The notes under the pieces are model-generated. The model ran no database searches, had not been told where the DNA came from, and was given only the letters and a program-made list of their open reading frames with translations. A stretch of DNA of 64,000 nt from Thalassotalea sp. HSM 43 (GTDB lineage Bacteria > Pseudomonadota > Gammaproteobacteria > Enterobacterales > Alteromonadaceae). This document shows positions 37,175 through 47,228 of the stretch, in pieces. The stretch lies in the NCBI RefSeq assembly GCF_004752005.1, contig NZ_CP038493.1, positions 2,504,302 through 2,568,301 on the forward strand, written 5' to 3'. How positions within the stretch are numbered: position 1 is the first letter of the stretch; each line of letters begins with the position of its first letter. The position numbers were made by a program, and so were the translations under genes.

Positions 37175-37987
37175 TTATTTGACGGCATTTACCTGAAAAA
37201 GTTTCTTATCTGGCCAGCGTAGGGCGGTGAGTGTTCCTCCCCATACGCAACCGGTGTCGATGGCATGGATATTTTTCGCGATGGTATTGCCTTCAAGAGC
37301 GGCCCAATGACCAAATATCCAATCAACGTTGGCTAAATTCTGTTGCACTTCATACCAAGGCTGTAAGTGCTTGTTTTGATTGGTTTGCGGTGAACCTTTA
37401 CAGTTTAGTTCTAGGCCACCATCTTGATAACAAAAGCGCATACGAGTCATGGCATTGACTGTGAAGCGAAACTTTTCGATATCGGAATGGGCGTGCTGCC
37501 ATTTATTCGGGAAATCGCCATACATATCCCGTAGCCACTTTTTACGCTTCTTACTTTGCAGTTTTTTTTGTACAAAGGCCGACATTTTTAAGGCTTTTTT
37601 CGGTGTCCATTCCGGTGGTAAACCGGCGTGACTTAAGTAGGCATCGGCATCGGGAAGTTGCAATACGAGAGGTTGTTGCAGCAGCCAATCCATCAGCTCT
37701 GCACAGTCTTTGGCGTTTAGTAGCTCTTCAAGCTTGTCTTTTTTATTGACGCGGCCAATACCATGGTAGGTGGCAATTAAATGCAAATCATGATTGCCTA
37801 ATACCGTTTTCGCCGCTTTTCCTAAGCCTTTTATATAACGTAATGTCGCTAACGAGTCTGGTCCTCGGGCAACAAGATCGCCGCAAAACCAAAGCTGGTC
37901 TTTTTTGGCATTAAAATTAATCTTGTCTACGAGTTGCAGAAGTTCTGTATGGCAACCCTGAATATCTCCTATCAGGTATATCGCCAT
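37175..37987 (-). CDS. apaH: Bis(5'-nucleosyl)-tetraphosphatase, symmetrical
   Basis: This 270-residue phosphoprotein-phosphatase-fold enzyme hydrolyses Ap4A to two ADP and also removes Np4 caps from RNA in E. coli. The metal motifs GDIQGCH (D-x-x-x-x-H variant of the family), CGDLVARGPDS and LGNHDLHL are all present. It is the last gene of the lptD-surA-pdxA-rsmA-apaG-apaH string, 2 nt after apaG. Confidence 0.96.
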   Translation of the reverse strand: MAIYLIGDIQGCHTELLQLVDKINFNAKKDQLWFCGDLVARGPDSLATLRYIKGLGKAAKTVLGNHDLHLIATYHGIGRVNKKDKLEELLNAKDCAELMDWLLQQPLVLQLPDADAYLSHAGLPPEWTPKKALKMSAFVQKKLQSKKRKKWLRDMYGDFPNKWQHAHSDIEKFRFTVNAMTRMRFCYQDGGLELNCKGSPQTNQNKHLQPWYEVQQNLANVDWIFGHWAALEGNTIAKNIHAIDTGCVWGGTLTALRWPDKKLFQVNAVK

Positions 37988-37989
37988 AA

Positions 37990-38376
37990 CTAGTTCAACA
38001 TATTAGGAACGGCGAGACCGAAGACTGGAATGTCGACGCGATATTGGTTCTTGTCGAGGTCACGCATGGTGTAAAACCCCTCCATAGCACCAATAGGGGT
38101 CTTAATAATTGAACCACTTGAATAACGGTAACGCTGACCGCTGTTTAAGATAGGTTGTTGGCCGACGACGCCATCGCCTTCAACTGTGACTTTGTGACCA
38201 TTGGCGTCGGTTATTAACCAGCTGCGGGAAATAAGCTGTAAAGTCTTGTCGCTATTATTCTCTATCGTAATTGTATAGCTGAATACAAAGCGATTCTGGT
38301 AACTGTCCGATTGTTCCTCGATAAAATCTACTGAGGTTGTGACTTTGACAAGTTGTCCTGGATCATTACTGCTCAT
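37990..38376 (-). CDS. apaG: ApaG (CorD) protein
   Basis: This 128-residue protein is an immunoglobulin-like beta-sandwich with the family signatures RFVFSYTITIENNS, LISRSWLITDANG, VGQQPIL and GAMEGFYTM. The precise function is unsettled; it was linked to Co2+ resistance in Salmonella. It lies 13 nt after rsmA and 2 nt before apaH, the standard arrangement. Confidence 0.96.
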   Translation of the reverse strand: MSSNDPGQLVKVTTSVDFIEEQSDSYQNRFVFSYTITIENNSDKTLQLISRSWLITDANGHKVTVEGDGVVGQQPILNSGQRYRYSSGSIIKTPIGAMEGFYTMRDLDKNQYRVDIPVFGLAVPNMLN

Positions 38377-38389
38377 CTTTGCCCTACTA

Positions 38390-39196
38390 TTATTTTTTTG
38401 GCGGGTTCTCTGCTAAATAATTAGCAACTTTTACGTATTCCTGCAAGCTGATATTTTCAGGACGTAGTGACGGCGAGATACCTAATTGCTCTAATTGTTC
38501 AGCGCTGAGTAGCTTTTTCAGGCTGTTACGAATGGTTTTACGACGCTGATTAAAAGCCTCGGTACATACCCTATTTAACCACTTAATATCGTGGGCAGGG
38601 TGCTCGATTTGTTCACGCGGAACCAGACGCACAATGGCACTATCGACCTTCGGAGGCGGCTGAAACGCTTCAGGACCAATTTCCATGACAGGCATTACTT
38701 TACAGTAATACTGACACATAATAGACAAACGTCCATAGGCTTTGCTGTCAGGACTTGCAGCCATACGATTTACCACTTCTTTTTGCAGCATAAAGTGCAT
38801 ATCTTTGATTTTGTCACCAAAACTTAGCAAGTGAAAAATCAATGGCGTGGAAATATTGTAAGGTAAGTTACCAAACACACGCAGTGGTTTGTCATTAGCA
38901 AGGGTCGAAAAATCAAATTTTAACGCATCGGTTTCATAGATGGTCAAATGCTTGGCGATAAATGGATGATGACGTAATCGATGCGCTAAGTCGCGGTCAA
39001 GTTCAACCACGCTGATATCACCGGCACGTTCTATAACCGGCTCGGTTAATGCGCCTAAGCCTGGACCAATTTCAATTAGGTTTTCATCTTCACCGGGATC
39101 AATGGCATCAACAATGCGACTGATTACGGCGTCATCGTGGAGAAAGTTTTGACCGAAACGTTTTTTGGCCTGATGGCCTAAGTGTGACTTACTCAT
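38390..39196 (-). CDS. rsmA: 16S rRNA dimethyladenosine transferase
   Basis: This 268-residue SAM-dependent enzyme (KsgA) dimethylates two adjacent adenines near the 3' end of 16S rRNA, a late quality check in small-subunit assembly. It shows [11 protein letters not shown], the SAM motif [11 protein letters not shown] and the catalytic NLPYNIST. Its ATG overlaps the pdxA stop (ATGA). Confidence 0.97.
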   Translation of the reverse strand: MSKSHLGHQAKKRFGQNFLHDDAVISRIVDAIDPGEDENLIEIGPGLGALTEPVIERAGDISVVELDRDLAHRLRHHPFIAKHLTIYETDALKFDFSTLANDKPLRVFGNLPYNISTPLIFHLLSFGDKIKDMHFMLQKEVVNRMAASPDSKAYGRLSIMCQYYCKVMPVMEIGPEAFQPPPKVDSAIVRLVPREQIEHPAHDIKWLNRVCTEAFNQRRKTIRNSLKKLLSAEQLEQLGISPSLRPENISLQEYVKVANYLAENPPKK

Positions 39197-40176
39197 TGCT
39201 GATTATCTACCAGTTCAATCGCATGGGATAATGCGGCTTTAAAGCTGCCGACATCGGCTTTTGTGGTTCCTGCAAGTTCAATCGCTGTGCCGTGATCTAC
39301 CGAAGTACGGATAAATGGTAAACCAAGGGTAATGTTTACTGAATCGCCAAACCCTTTATATTTTAGCACTGGTAAGCCTTGATCGTGATACATAGCCAAA
39401 ACAGCATCGGCATCACGTAGATATTTATCTTGAAATATGGTGTCTGCAGGTAATGGACCAAATAGCTTCATACCTTCATTGCGCAAGGCATTAAGGGCAG
39501 GGGTTATCGTGGTGATCTCTTCTTTACCTAAATGACCATCTTCACCGGCATGTGGGTTTAATCCACAGACGTAAATTTTCGGCTCTTTGATGCCAAACTT
39601 TTCTTTCAAGTCTTGATTGAGAATACGAGTAATCTTTAAAACTCTGTCGTAGGTAATGGCTTTTGATACGTAAGCTAAAGGAATATGGGTCGTCATCAAC
39701 GAGACACGCAAACCTTCTGTTGCGAGCATCATAACCACGTCATTACAATTTGCTTGCTGGGCAAAAAACTCGGTGTGTCCAGAAAAAGGAATACCAGCTT
39801 TATTGATTAAGCCTTTGTGCACCGGACCGGTACACACCGCTTTAAACTCCCCTGACATATTGCGTTCACTGGCGATACGTAAAGTTTCGACCACGTAAGC
39901 ACCATTGTTCGGGTTCAACTCACCCGCCACACAGGTATCATTGAGTGGTACCGTGATAACATCGATATGACCAGGTAGGTGTTCTTTCGGCGCCGCTGTT
40001 GAATCGTATTCACTTATCGTTAGCGGTAGGCCAAGCTGTTCGGCGCGCTGCGCTAATAATTGTGGATCCGCTACAGCAACCAATTGCGCTGGCCATTGTT
40101 GTTGCACCAGTGCAATAAGAATATCCGGGCCAACACCAGCGGGTTCGCCCGGAGTAATCGCGATTTTGTTAATCAT
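39193..40176 (-). CDS. pdxA: 4-hydroxythreonine-4-phosphate dehydrogenase
   Basis: This 327-residue enzyme of pyridoxal 5'-phosphate synthesis oxidises 4-phosphohydroxy-L-threonine with NAD+. The opening [12 protein letters not shown] and metal-binding histidines in SGHTEF and [12 protein letters not shown] are diagnostic. It overlaps surA by one base (TAATG) and rsmA by four, so the string is tightly coupled. Confidence 0.97.
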   Translation of the reverse strand: MINKIAITPGEPAGVGPDILIALVQQQWPAQLVAVADPQLLAQRAEQLGLPLTISEYDSTAAPKEHLPGHIDVITVPLNDTCVAGELNPNNGAYVVETLRIASERNMSGEFKAVCTGPVHKGLINKAGIPFSGHTEFFAQQANCNDVVMMLATEGLRVSLMTTHIPLAYVSKAITYDRVLKITRILNQDLKEKFGIKEPKIYVCGLNPHAGEDGHLGKEEITTITPALNALRNEGMKLFGPLPADTIFQDKYLRDADAVLAMYHDQGLPVLKYKGFGDSVNITLGLPFIRTSVDHGTAIELAGTTKADVGSFKAALSHAIELVDNQQ

Positions 40177-41480
40177 TACTCGTCATCATCCATGACTTCA
40201 ATGTAAGCGCCGTCACGGGTTTCTTTCATCCAGCGCAGTGCTTCTGCACCAAATTTACGATTGAATATCAACTGATAAGCACGGTTTTCAGTATTTTGTT
40301 CCGTTGCATCAAGGGTACGACGGTCGGTTAATTGCACGATGTGCCAACCGAACGAAGAGCGAAACGGTTTAGAATACTCTTCAACGTCCAATGCTTTGAT
40401 GACTTGCGCGAAGGCAGGATCGTAAGAGTCAGGATCTGCCCAACCTAAGTCACCACCGCGCGAAGAGGTAGGGCCTTCTGAATGCTCTCTGGCTAGGGTA
40501 TCAAAATCGGCTTCGCCTTTTTCAATTTGATCTAGCATATCTTGCAGCATGTTTTCCGCTTTTTGTTCAGACAAGATGATAGATGGCTTGATTAAGATAT
40601 GACGAGAACGTGACTCGGTTACTTCAACTTTTTCTTTACCACGGATTTCCATGACTTTGATGATGTTAAAACCAAGACCGGTACGAATCGGACCATAAAC
40701 TTCACCTTCTGGCTTACCGTCAACTAAGTCGGCAAATAAGGTTGGTAGTTCATTAATACCGCGCCAGCCTAAATCACCACCTTCAAGAGCGGTAGGCGCA
40801 CTTGATGAAGCAATCGCAATCTTTTTGAAGTCAGCGCCAGTATTTAACAGATCAATAACCTTGTCGGCACGTTGTTTAGCATCTTCAAGGTCGGCTTGAG
40901 TCGGCTCATCTGGGAACGCAATCAAGATGTGACCAAGGCGGTATTCAACGTTGGCGTTGGTTTGCTCTTTCATCAACTCAACTAAGTTATCAACTTCCTG
41001 TGGCGTTATGTTAACGCGACGACGCACACTACCTCGACGAACTTCATTAACGATCATTTCGGTTCGAATACCTTCACGATAACGTTCGAAGTTAGCACCG
41101 GCATCGACCAGCTTTTGACGAAACTGTTCTACCGTCATGTTGCGTTCTTGGGCAAGGCTGGCCAACGTTTGATCCAGTTGCGCATCGCTGATTTGTACAC
41201 CCATGCGCTCACCCATTTGCAACAATAAGCTGTCATTAATTAGCTTTTCCATTGCTTGAGTGCGCAGTGCTTTGTCTGAGGGTAGGCTTTGATTTTCAGC
41301 CTTTGCTTGTTGCTTTACGCTGTTAACCAAGTCATCGATGTCAGACTCAAGTACCACACCCGAGTTGACAATAGCAACTACGCGGTCTAGTTCTTGAGGC
41401 TTGGCAAAAGTATTGAAACTGGTAACAAGGGACAGGATGAGGCCTGATAATGCTATAGCCGTCTTAGTAATCGTTTTCAT
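40176..41480 (-). CDS. surA: Periplasmic chaperone and peptidyl-prolyl isomerase
   Basis: This 434-residue chaperone for outer-membrane proteins has a signal peptide (about 1-26), an N-terminal chaperone domain beginning [20 protein letters not shown], two parvulin domains (about 175-275 and 288-390, each with a GGDLGW segment) and a C-terminal helix. It lies directly after lptD, one of its known client genes. Confidence 0.96.
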   Translation of the reverse strand: MKTITKTAIALSGLILSLVTSFNTFAKPQELDRVVAIVNSGVVLESDIDDLVNSVKQQAKAENQSLPSDKALRTQAMEKLINDSLLLQMGERMGVQISDAQLDQTLASLAQERNMTVEQFRQKLVDAGANFERYREGIRTEMIVNEVRRGSVRRRVNITPQEVDNLVELMKEQTNANVEYRLGHILIAFPDEPTQADLEDAKQRADKVIDLLNTGADFKKIAIASSSAPTALEGGDLGWRGINELPTLFADLVDGKPEGEVYGPIRTGLGFNIIKVMEIRGKEKVEVTESRSRHILIKPSIILSEQKAENMLQDMLDQIEKGEADFDTLAREHSEGPTSSRGGDLGWADPDSYDPAFAQVIKALDVEEYSKPFRSSFGWHIVQLTDRRTLDATEQNTENRAYQLIFNRKFGAEALRWMKETRDGAYIEVMDDDE

Positions 41481-41523
41481 TTTACATCTTAGTTTATTTT
41501 ATTGGGCGAGATCACTCGCCAAA

Positions 41524-43806
41524 TCAATTATTTAAAAAATAGGGGCGCTTGTAGCCGAAGATACCTGTTTCAAGCATATCGTCGATCGGCAACGGTTGTT
41601 GTTTGCCGCCAAGACCTTTGAGTACGAACTGTATCATAAAACCACTATCGAATTCATCGCGATTTTGATCATTAAAGTCTTCATCGTCAAGGTTTGTATT
41701 AATATCACGATGATAAGCAAATCGTACAGCCCAACAACAGCTCTCATATTGGAAGCCAGCGTAACTCTCTAAAGAGCGTCTGCCAACCAAATCTTGAGTC
41801 ACATGACCGACAAATGTCCAGTCTTGATTTAAAGGAAAACTGGTTAATGCCCGCACTTGCTCAATCGTTTCACCAGAGAAATTACGAATATACCGGTGAC
41901 TGATTTGAAACAGGTTACGTTCGTTATGACGATAATCCAAGCTCACCTGACTTTTGTCTGTGGTCGAATTGTCGGTGTTGTATTGAATTTCCGTTTGTAA
42001 CTGCCAGCGTCGAGCTAACTGAATAAACAAGTCACCGGCAAGCGACGACTCATCAACACGTTCACCGTCTTCATCAAACGTGATGTTACTATCATTGAGA
42101 TAAAAAATACGACCTAAGCTTAGGTGGAAAAGTTCCGTATTATCGGCATTTAAAATACGCGTTGTGGCACCGATTGATACTTGATTCGCTTCAGCGATGC
42201 GATCTAAGCCACTAAAACGGCGGTCGCGGAACAGGCCATCAAAGTCATCTTGCAATGGCGAGGTATCATAAATAAAGATATTGCTTTGGTCATCTTGTGG
42301 AATATACAGGTATTGAATTTGCGGCTCGAATGTTTGCATCTTGTCAGCAAACAGAAACGAGGTATCGCGATCAAAGTTTAATCCACCATGCAAGCGCACT
42401 TTTGGTAAGGTTCGATTAACTTCATCATCCAGTTCAATGCCACTGGTTTGAGAAATAAAATCGATATTGTCCTGTTGATAATAGGTATGCATTACCCGCA
42501 TGTCAGTGTCAAAGAACCAGCCCGGCGTTGAAATTGGCAAGGTAAAGCCAGCTTCTAAGTGAAAACGATCCGCGGTAGGTAAATTCGGTTCTGAGATATC
42601 AAATCGAGAATATTCGCCGTACATGTTAAATGTGGCGTGGGACAACCCGACAGGTAGGTATAACTCACCTTCCAATTGCGGCAAGGTTTGATAGCTTTCG
42701 TTGTTGTCACCGAGTACTTCAAAATCTTGTAGCTTGACCGTGGTATGCCAAAAATCGCTGAAATACGACAGCTCACCTATACGCCATAGATAGGCGTCAG
42801 ACTTACTAAAGTGTGAACTGCCAATATCTACTAGGTAGTTATCATCGCTGATATCGCTGTAATCAATATGCACACGATAATTTTCAGCGAAGGTGCCAAA
42901 GTGTTGATAGCGATGCAAGTAACGCGCGTCGTCGTTATTGATTAACTCATCATCTTCATCAAGGTATTCGAGGTTTAACTGACCAAATTGACCGGAAAAT
43001 AAATAACGGAACTCACTATTTAGCTGCGTACCGCGCTTTGACATGTAATAAGGGGTGATAGTCGCGTCCATGTTTGGCGCGATATTCCAATAAAATGGCT
43101 GGCCATATTCAAAACCACTGCTGCCTGACGAACCTATTTGTGGATACAGCAAACCGGTCTTGCGATCGTCGGTTAGCGGAAAGTTGAAATACGGTAAGTA
43201 AAATACCGGTACGTCTTTGATACGAAATACCGAATTCCAAGCCTCACCTTCGTTATCATCGTTTGATAGTCGAATTTCACTGGCACTTAATTGCCAATCA
43301 GGTACTTCTTCAGTACAGGTGGTAAAGGTCGAGTCTTCTAGCACCACGCCATCTTCATTTAAGCCCAAGGTTTTCGCACTGCCGCGACCAGGGCTGTTAT
43401 TTAGGCGGTAACTGGTATTGGTAAGCTCGGCGGTGTTGTCGGTACTGCTGGCAGATAAACTATCGGCATCAACGGTGACGCTGTCATTTTGGAATTTTGT
43501 CTGACCCTTGGTGGTGATTTGGCCACCTTCTTTGTCGATAGTGACTTCATCAGCAGCAATTTTATTGCCACCATTAGACAACACGACACCACCACTTAAC
43601 GTGGTCTTTTTATTTTTCTCAACGACGGATTTCTTCGACTCAATAATGATTAACTCATTAGTGCGGTCGATGTCGTTAACAAGGGCAATCGGCTCTGGCG
43701 GGATAATCTGGCATCGAGTAGAACTTTTTGGCTCTTGCTCTTGTGCGTCAACTATAGCCGGGCCAGCGGCACACGCTATTAATATTAGTTTCGTGTAGTG
43801 TTGCAT
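41524..43806 (-). CDS. lptD: LPS-assembly outer-membrane protein
   Basis: This 760-residue protein has a signal peptide (about 1-21, ending in VDA), an N-terminal periplasmic OstA-like beta-jellyroll (about 50-190) and a C-terminal barrel of about 26 strands rich in aromatic beta segments. Cysteines that can make the essential disulfides are visible near the mature start (STRCQ), in FTTCTEE and as an adjacent CC pair (YESCCW), matching the E. coli pattern. It inserts lipopolysaccharide in the outer leaflet together with LptE. Confidence 0.96.
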   Translation of the reverse strand: MQHYTKLILIACAAGPAIVDAQEQEPKSSTRCQIIPPEPIALVNDIDRTNELIIIESKKSVVEKNKKTTLSGGVVLSNGGNKIAADEVTIDKEGGQITTKGQTKFQNDSVTVDADSLSASSTDNTAELTNTSYRLNNSPGRGSAKTLGLNEDGVVLEDSTFTTCTEEVPDWQLSASEIRLSNDDNEGEAWNSVFRIKDVPVFYLPYFNFPLTDDRKTGLLYPQIGSSGSSGFEYGQPFYWNIAPNMDATITPYYMSKRGTQLNSEFRYLFSGQFGQLNLEYLDEDDELINNDDARYLHRYQHFGTFAENYRVHIDYSDISDDNYLVDIGSSHFSKSDAYLWRIGELSYFSDFWHTTVKLQDFEVLGDNNESYQTLPQLEGELYLPVGLSHATFNMYGEYSRFDISEPNLPTADRFHLEAGFTLPISTPGWFFDTDMRVMHTYYQQDNIDFISQTSGIELDDEVNRTLPKVRLHGGLNFDRDTSFLFADKMQTFEPQIQYLYIPQDDQSNIFIYDTSPLQDDFDGLFRDRRFSGLDRIAEANQVSIGATTRILNADNTELFHLSLGRIFYLNDSNITFDEDGERVDESSLAGDLFIQLARRWQLQTEIQYNTDNSTTDKSQVSLDYRHNERNLFQISHRYIRNFSGETIEQVRALTSFPLNQDWTFVGHVTQDLVGRRSLESYAGFQYESCCWAVRFAYHRDINTNLDDEDFNDQNRDEFDSGFMIQFVLKGLGGKQQPLPIDDMLETGIFGYKRPYFLNN

Positions 43807-43984
43807 TCACTGTCCGTTCAAAATGCTAATAAAGGCTTGTCTGATTTTTATTGAAAAGCCTACTACCAATACTTGTTACCGCAAATAAGTATCTGGTATC
43901 TTTAATCTTATTCTTGCTTTATAGTTTAACATAGCTTGGCAATTTTTTGTCCATGATTAAACAAATAATTCCCGGGATCTTATA

Positions 43985-44998
43985 TTGTCTGCACAAAGTC
44001 GTATCGAAGCGCTAACACGCTGGTTAACTGAACAATTTTCATCTTCATCAATTCAACTACAAGCACTGACTGGCGATGCTGGTTTTCGCCGTTATTTTCG
44101 CTTTGAAAACCAAGGTAAACGCTATATTGCCGTCGACTCACCACCGGATAAATGCAATAACCAAGCGTTCTTTGCGATTGCAACGGCGATGAAGGCTAAG
44201 CACATACACGTACCTGCTATTTTTCATTATCATCAGTCGTTGGGTTTTTTCTGCCTTGAAGATCTTGGTGAAACCTTGTTGTCTGACAAACTAACGCCAC
44301 ATACCATGCCAGATTATTATCGCCTGGCGCTTACTGAACTTGCCAAGATCCAATCGTTACAAGATATAAAAGACTGGCAGTTACCGGTCTATGACGGTCC
44401 TTTTTTGCAAATGGAAATGGATATCTTTAGTGAATGGTTAGTGGCGCATTATTTAGATATACGTTTAACTGAGCAGCAACAGCAGCAATTACAGCAGTGC
44501 TTTCAAGTGCTAATTGATAGCGCCTTAGAACAACCACAAACCGTTGTGCACCGCGATTTTCATAGCCGAAATTTGATGTTAACCGGCACGGATGAGCCGT
44601 TAGCTGTGATAGATTTTCAAGATGCTGTGATAGGGCCTGTTACCTATGACCTTGTATCGTTATTACGCGATTGTTATGTACGCTGGCCGCAGCAGCAAAT
44701 CGAACCTTTGGTTTATGAATATTATCAACAATGGGCACAATCTGTAACGGATACGGTCAGCTATCAACATTTTCAGCGCTGGTTTGATTTAATGGGCCTG
44801 CAACGTCATGTAAAAGCCAGCGGCATATTTGCGCGTCTATATTTGCGAGACAATAAGCCTGGTTATTTGAACGATATCCCTTTGACGCTGTCCTATGTGG
44901 TCGATATCGCGGCAAAATACCCAGAGTTACAGTTTTTAAGTGAACTGGTGGCGCAACAGGTGTTGCCATTAGTTGCAGATAAGCAGGAACAACTATGA
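43985..44998 (+). CDS. amgK: Anomeric N-acetylmuramate/N-acetylglucosamine kinase, AmgK-like
   Basis: This 337-residue protein has an aminoglycoside-phosphotransferase kinase fold. The catalytic loop VVHRDFHSRNLML and the Mg-binding AVIDFQDAVIGP are clear. Together with the next gene, which overlaps it by 4 nt and is MurU-like, it fits the Pseudomonas cell-wall salvage route that returns N-acetylmuramate to UDP-MurNAc without de novo synthesis. The start is TTG at 43985; no in-frame ATG occurs until about residue 69, which would remove part of the domain. Confidence 0.85.
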   Translation: MSAQSRIEALTRWLTEQFSSSSIQLQALTGDAGFRRYFRFENQGKRYIAVDSPPDKCNNQAFFAIATAMKAKHIHVPAIFHYHQSLGFFCLEDLGETLLSDKLTPHTMPDYYRLALTELAKIQSLQDIKDWQLPVYDGPFLQMEMDIFSEWLVAHYLDIRLTEQQQQQLQQCFQVLIDSALEQPQTVVHRDFHSRNLMLTGTDEPLAVIDFQDAVIGPVTYDLVSLLRDCYVRWPQQQIEPLVYEYYQQWAQSVTDTVSYQHFQRWFDLMGLQRHVKASGIFARLYLRDNKPGYLNDIPLTLSYVVDIAAKYPELQFLSELVAQQVLPLVADKQEQL

Positions 44999-45660
44999 AG
45001 GTTATGATCTTGGCAGCCGGTCGCGGTGAGCGTATGCGGCCTTTAACCGACAATACCCCGAAGCCGTTATTAAGAGTCGCCGGTATTCCGTTGATTGAAC
45101 ATCATATTTTGGCACTGAAAAAAGCCGGTTATGTTGAATTTGTTATTAACTTGGCCTGGCTTGGTGAGCAAATAGAGCAATATTTTGCGGATGGCAGCCA
45201 ATGGGGTATCGATATTCAATATTCTTGGGAGCGCGACGGCGCCTTAGAAACCGCCGGCGGAATCGTCAAAGCCTTACCGTTACTCGGTGATGAGCCCTTC
45301 TTACTGGTCAATGGTGATGTCTATTGTGACGTTAACTATGCTGACTTAAAGTACCAAGATGGTGATTTGGCGCAGTTGTTAATGGTTGAAAACCCAGAGC
45401 ATAACCCACAGGGTGATTTTTGCTTACAACAACAACGCTTATCGGTTGACGGTGAGCAAGCAAAACTAACCTATGCCGGCATTGGTATTTATCAGCCGCA
45501 GCTATTTGCAGGGCTAGCCATTGAAAAACAGCCATTGGCACCCATTTTAAGGAAAGCTATGGCAGAAAACCGTATTGGTGGTCAATGCCATCACGGGCTG
45601 TGGAGTGATGTTGGCACCATCGAACGACTACAACATATTGATAGCCTTTTAAGGCAATAA
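44995..45660 (+). CDS. murU: N-acetylmuramate alpha-1-phosphate uridylyltransferase, MurU-like
   Basis: This 221-residue nucleotidyltransferase begins MKVMILAAGRGERMRPLTDN, the signature of sugar-1-phosphate nucleotidyltransferases, followed by TPKPLL and LVNGDVY. The short single-domain form next to an AmgK-like kinase matches MurU, which makes UDP-MurNAc from MurNAc-1-phosphate and UTP. It is translationally coupled to amgK. A related sugar-phosphate activity cannot be excluded from sequence alone. Confidence 0.85.
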   Translation: MKVMILAAGRGERMRPLTDNTPKPLLRVAGIPLIEHHILALKKAGYVEFVINLAWLGEQIEQYFADGSQWGIDIQYSWERDGALETAGGIVKALPLLGDEPFLLVNGDVYCDVNYADLKYQDGDLAQLLMVENPEHNPQGDFCLQQQRLSVDGEQAKLTYAGIGIYQPQLFAGLAIEKQPLAPILRKAMAENRIGGQCHHGLWSDVGTIERLQHIDSLLRQ

Positions 45661-45683
45661 AGAGTTATTACAGGCACAAAATT

Positions 45684-46478
45684 ATGCGTATTTGGGGCAA
45701 AGTCATTGGTTTTCTACTCGGTTTTATGGCTGGGCGGCTTATTGGTGCTTTATTGGGGCTGTGGCTAGGTCATAAAGTCGATAAAGGGCTAAATTTCGAC
45801 TTTAGTACCTTAGGAAAACAAAGCGAGACCGATCGCCAGCGCATCTTCTTTGATGCCACGTATTCGATCATGGGTCATATCGCGAAAGCCAGTGGTCGAG
45901 TCAGTGAAGAAGAAATCGCCTTTGCCAGTGCGTCAATGAAACGTTGGGGACTGGATGCTGAGACCACCAAACTTGCGCAACAAGCGTTTGGTGATGGCAA
46001 GCAGGCTGATTTTCAGTTGCAAAAGAAAATCAGACAACTGCGCGTTGCCTGCTTTGGCCGCCACGACTTGCTGCAAATGTTCATTGAAATCCAAATTCAA
46101 GCAGCGTTCGCTGATGGTGACTTGCACCCAGAAGAACGCCGTATATTACATAAATTAGCGAAAGGCTTAGGTATCTCTAGCCGTGAGTTAGATGCCTTGT
46201 TAGATCGAATTGTTGCCGGTGAGCAGTTTCATCAGCAAGGTGGCCATGTATCACCAGCTCAAGCAAAGCAGCAACTCGCAAACGCTTATCGCGTGCTTGG
46301 CGTCGATGCCAATACCGATTTTAAAGACGTGAAAAAAGCATACCGAAAATTGATGGCACAACATCACCCTGACAAGTTAGTCGCGAAAGGCTTACCACCG
46401 GAATTAATGGACGATGCCAAACAAAAGGCACAAGATATTCAGGCCGCGTATGAGTTAGTCAGCGAGCAAAATAAATAG
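45684..46478 (+). CDS. djlA: Membrane-anchored DnaJ-like co-chaperone
   Basis: This 264-residue protein has an N-terminal Gly-rich transmembrane helix (about 5-32), a TerB-like helical domain (about 55-170) and a C-terminal J domain (about 200-262) with the HPD tripeptide in AQHHPDKL. It stimulates DnaK at the membrane. The lptD-djlA neighbourhood is conserved, here with amgK-murU placed between them. Confidence 0.95.
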   Translation: MRIWGKVIGFLLGFMAGRLIGALLGLWLGHKVDKGLNFDFSTLGKQSETDRQRIFFDATYSIMGHIAKASGRVSEEEIAFASASMKRWGLDAETTKLAQQAFGDGKQADFQLQKKIRQLRVACFGRHDLLQMFIEIQIQAAFADGDLHPEERRILHKLAKGLGISSRELDALLDRIVAGEQFHQQGGHVSPAQAKQQLANAYRVLGVDANTDFKDVKKAYRKLMAQHHPDKLVAKGLPPELMDDAKQKAQDIQAAYELVSEQNK

Positions 46479-46487
46479 CCATTGCTG

Positions 46488-46526
46488 CCTGCTAACCAGC
46501 ACGCTATTAATAGCGCTTGCTAACAG
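46488..46526. other. Palindromic spacer between convergent djlA and rluA
   Basis: GCTATTAATAGC (46503-46514) is a perfect 12-bp palindrome flanked by outer GCCTG/CAGGC arms. There is no T run, so it is not a typical intrinsic terminator; it may only slow transcription from either side. Confidence 0.4.
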
Positions 46527-46527
46527 G

Positions 46528-47196
46528 CTAGGTAAATGGGCACGGCGCGAGAAATTCTAACTGCTCGCCGGTTTTTGGGTGATAAATAGCATAATATCGG
46601 GAATGCAACTGCAAGCGCTCAGCTAAGGCGAGCGCCGAAGCATGGGCATATAAACGGTCACCGAGAATCGGATGACCTAATGACAACATATGTACCCTAA
46701 GTTGATGCGAGCGACCGGTAATCGGTTTCAGTTCCAGCAAACTATATTCGCGCTGTTCATCTAAGACTTTATAGTGGGTAAGGGCTTGCTTGCCGCGCTC
46801 ATGACATACCATTTGCTTTGGCCTATTCGGCCAGTCACATATCAAGGGTAAATCAACACTGCCTTGTTTTTGTTGTAATTGTCCGTACACGCGGGCGAGG
46901 TAGTATTTTTCGGTCTGGCGTTTTTCAAACTGGCGGGATATGGCTACATGACTTTGTTTGTTCAGCGCCATGATGATGATACCGGAAGTCGCCATATCAA
47001 GACGATGCACTATGGTGGCGGTTGGCAGCACTCGCTGTACTCGAGTTTGCAAGCAATCCTGATGTTCCGCTAAGCGACCAGGCACGGTTAACAGGCCACT
47101 TGGTTTGTTTAAGACCAATAAGTCCTGATCCAGATAAATAATATCCAGATAAGGGCTCATAGGTGGTTGATATACAAAATCAGGATTAGCGCTCAT
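46528..47196 (-). CDS. rluA: Dual-specificity 23S rRNA/tRNA pseudouridine synthase
   Basis: This 222-residue enzyme shows the catalytic HRLDMATSGIIIMALN motif (Asp nucleophile) and the NKPSGLLTVPGR opening of RluA. In E. coli RluA modifies U746 of 23S rRNA and U32 of several tRNAs. It lies 32 nt downstream of rapA on the same strand, as in E. coli. Confidence 0.93.
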   Translation of the reverse strand: MSANPDFVYQPPMSPYLDIIYLDQDLLVLNKPSGLLTVPGRLAEHQDCLQTRVQRVLPTATIVHRLDMATSGIIIMALNKQSHVAISRQFEKRQTEKYYLARVYGQLQQKQGSVDLPLICDWPNRPKQMVCHERGKQALTHYKVLDEQREYSLLELKPITGRSHQLRVHMLSLGHPILGDRLYAHASALALAERLQLHSRYYAIYHPKTGEQLEFLAPCPFT

Positions 47197-47228
47197 GGCA
47201 ACCTTACTGCGTGCAATGAATGGCCAAC

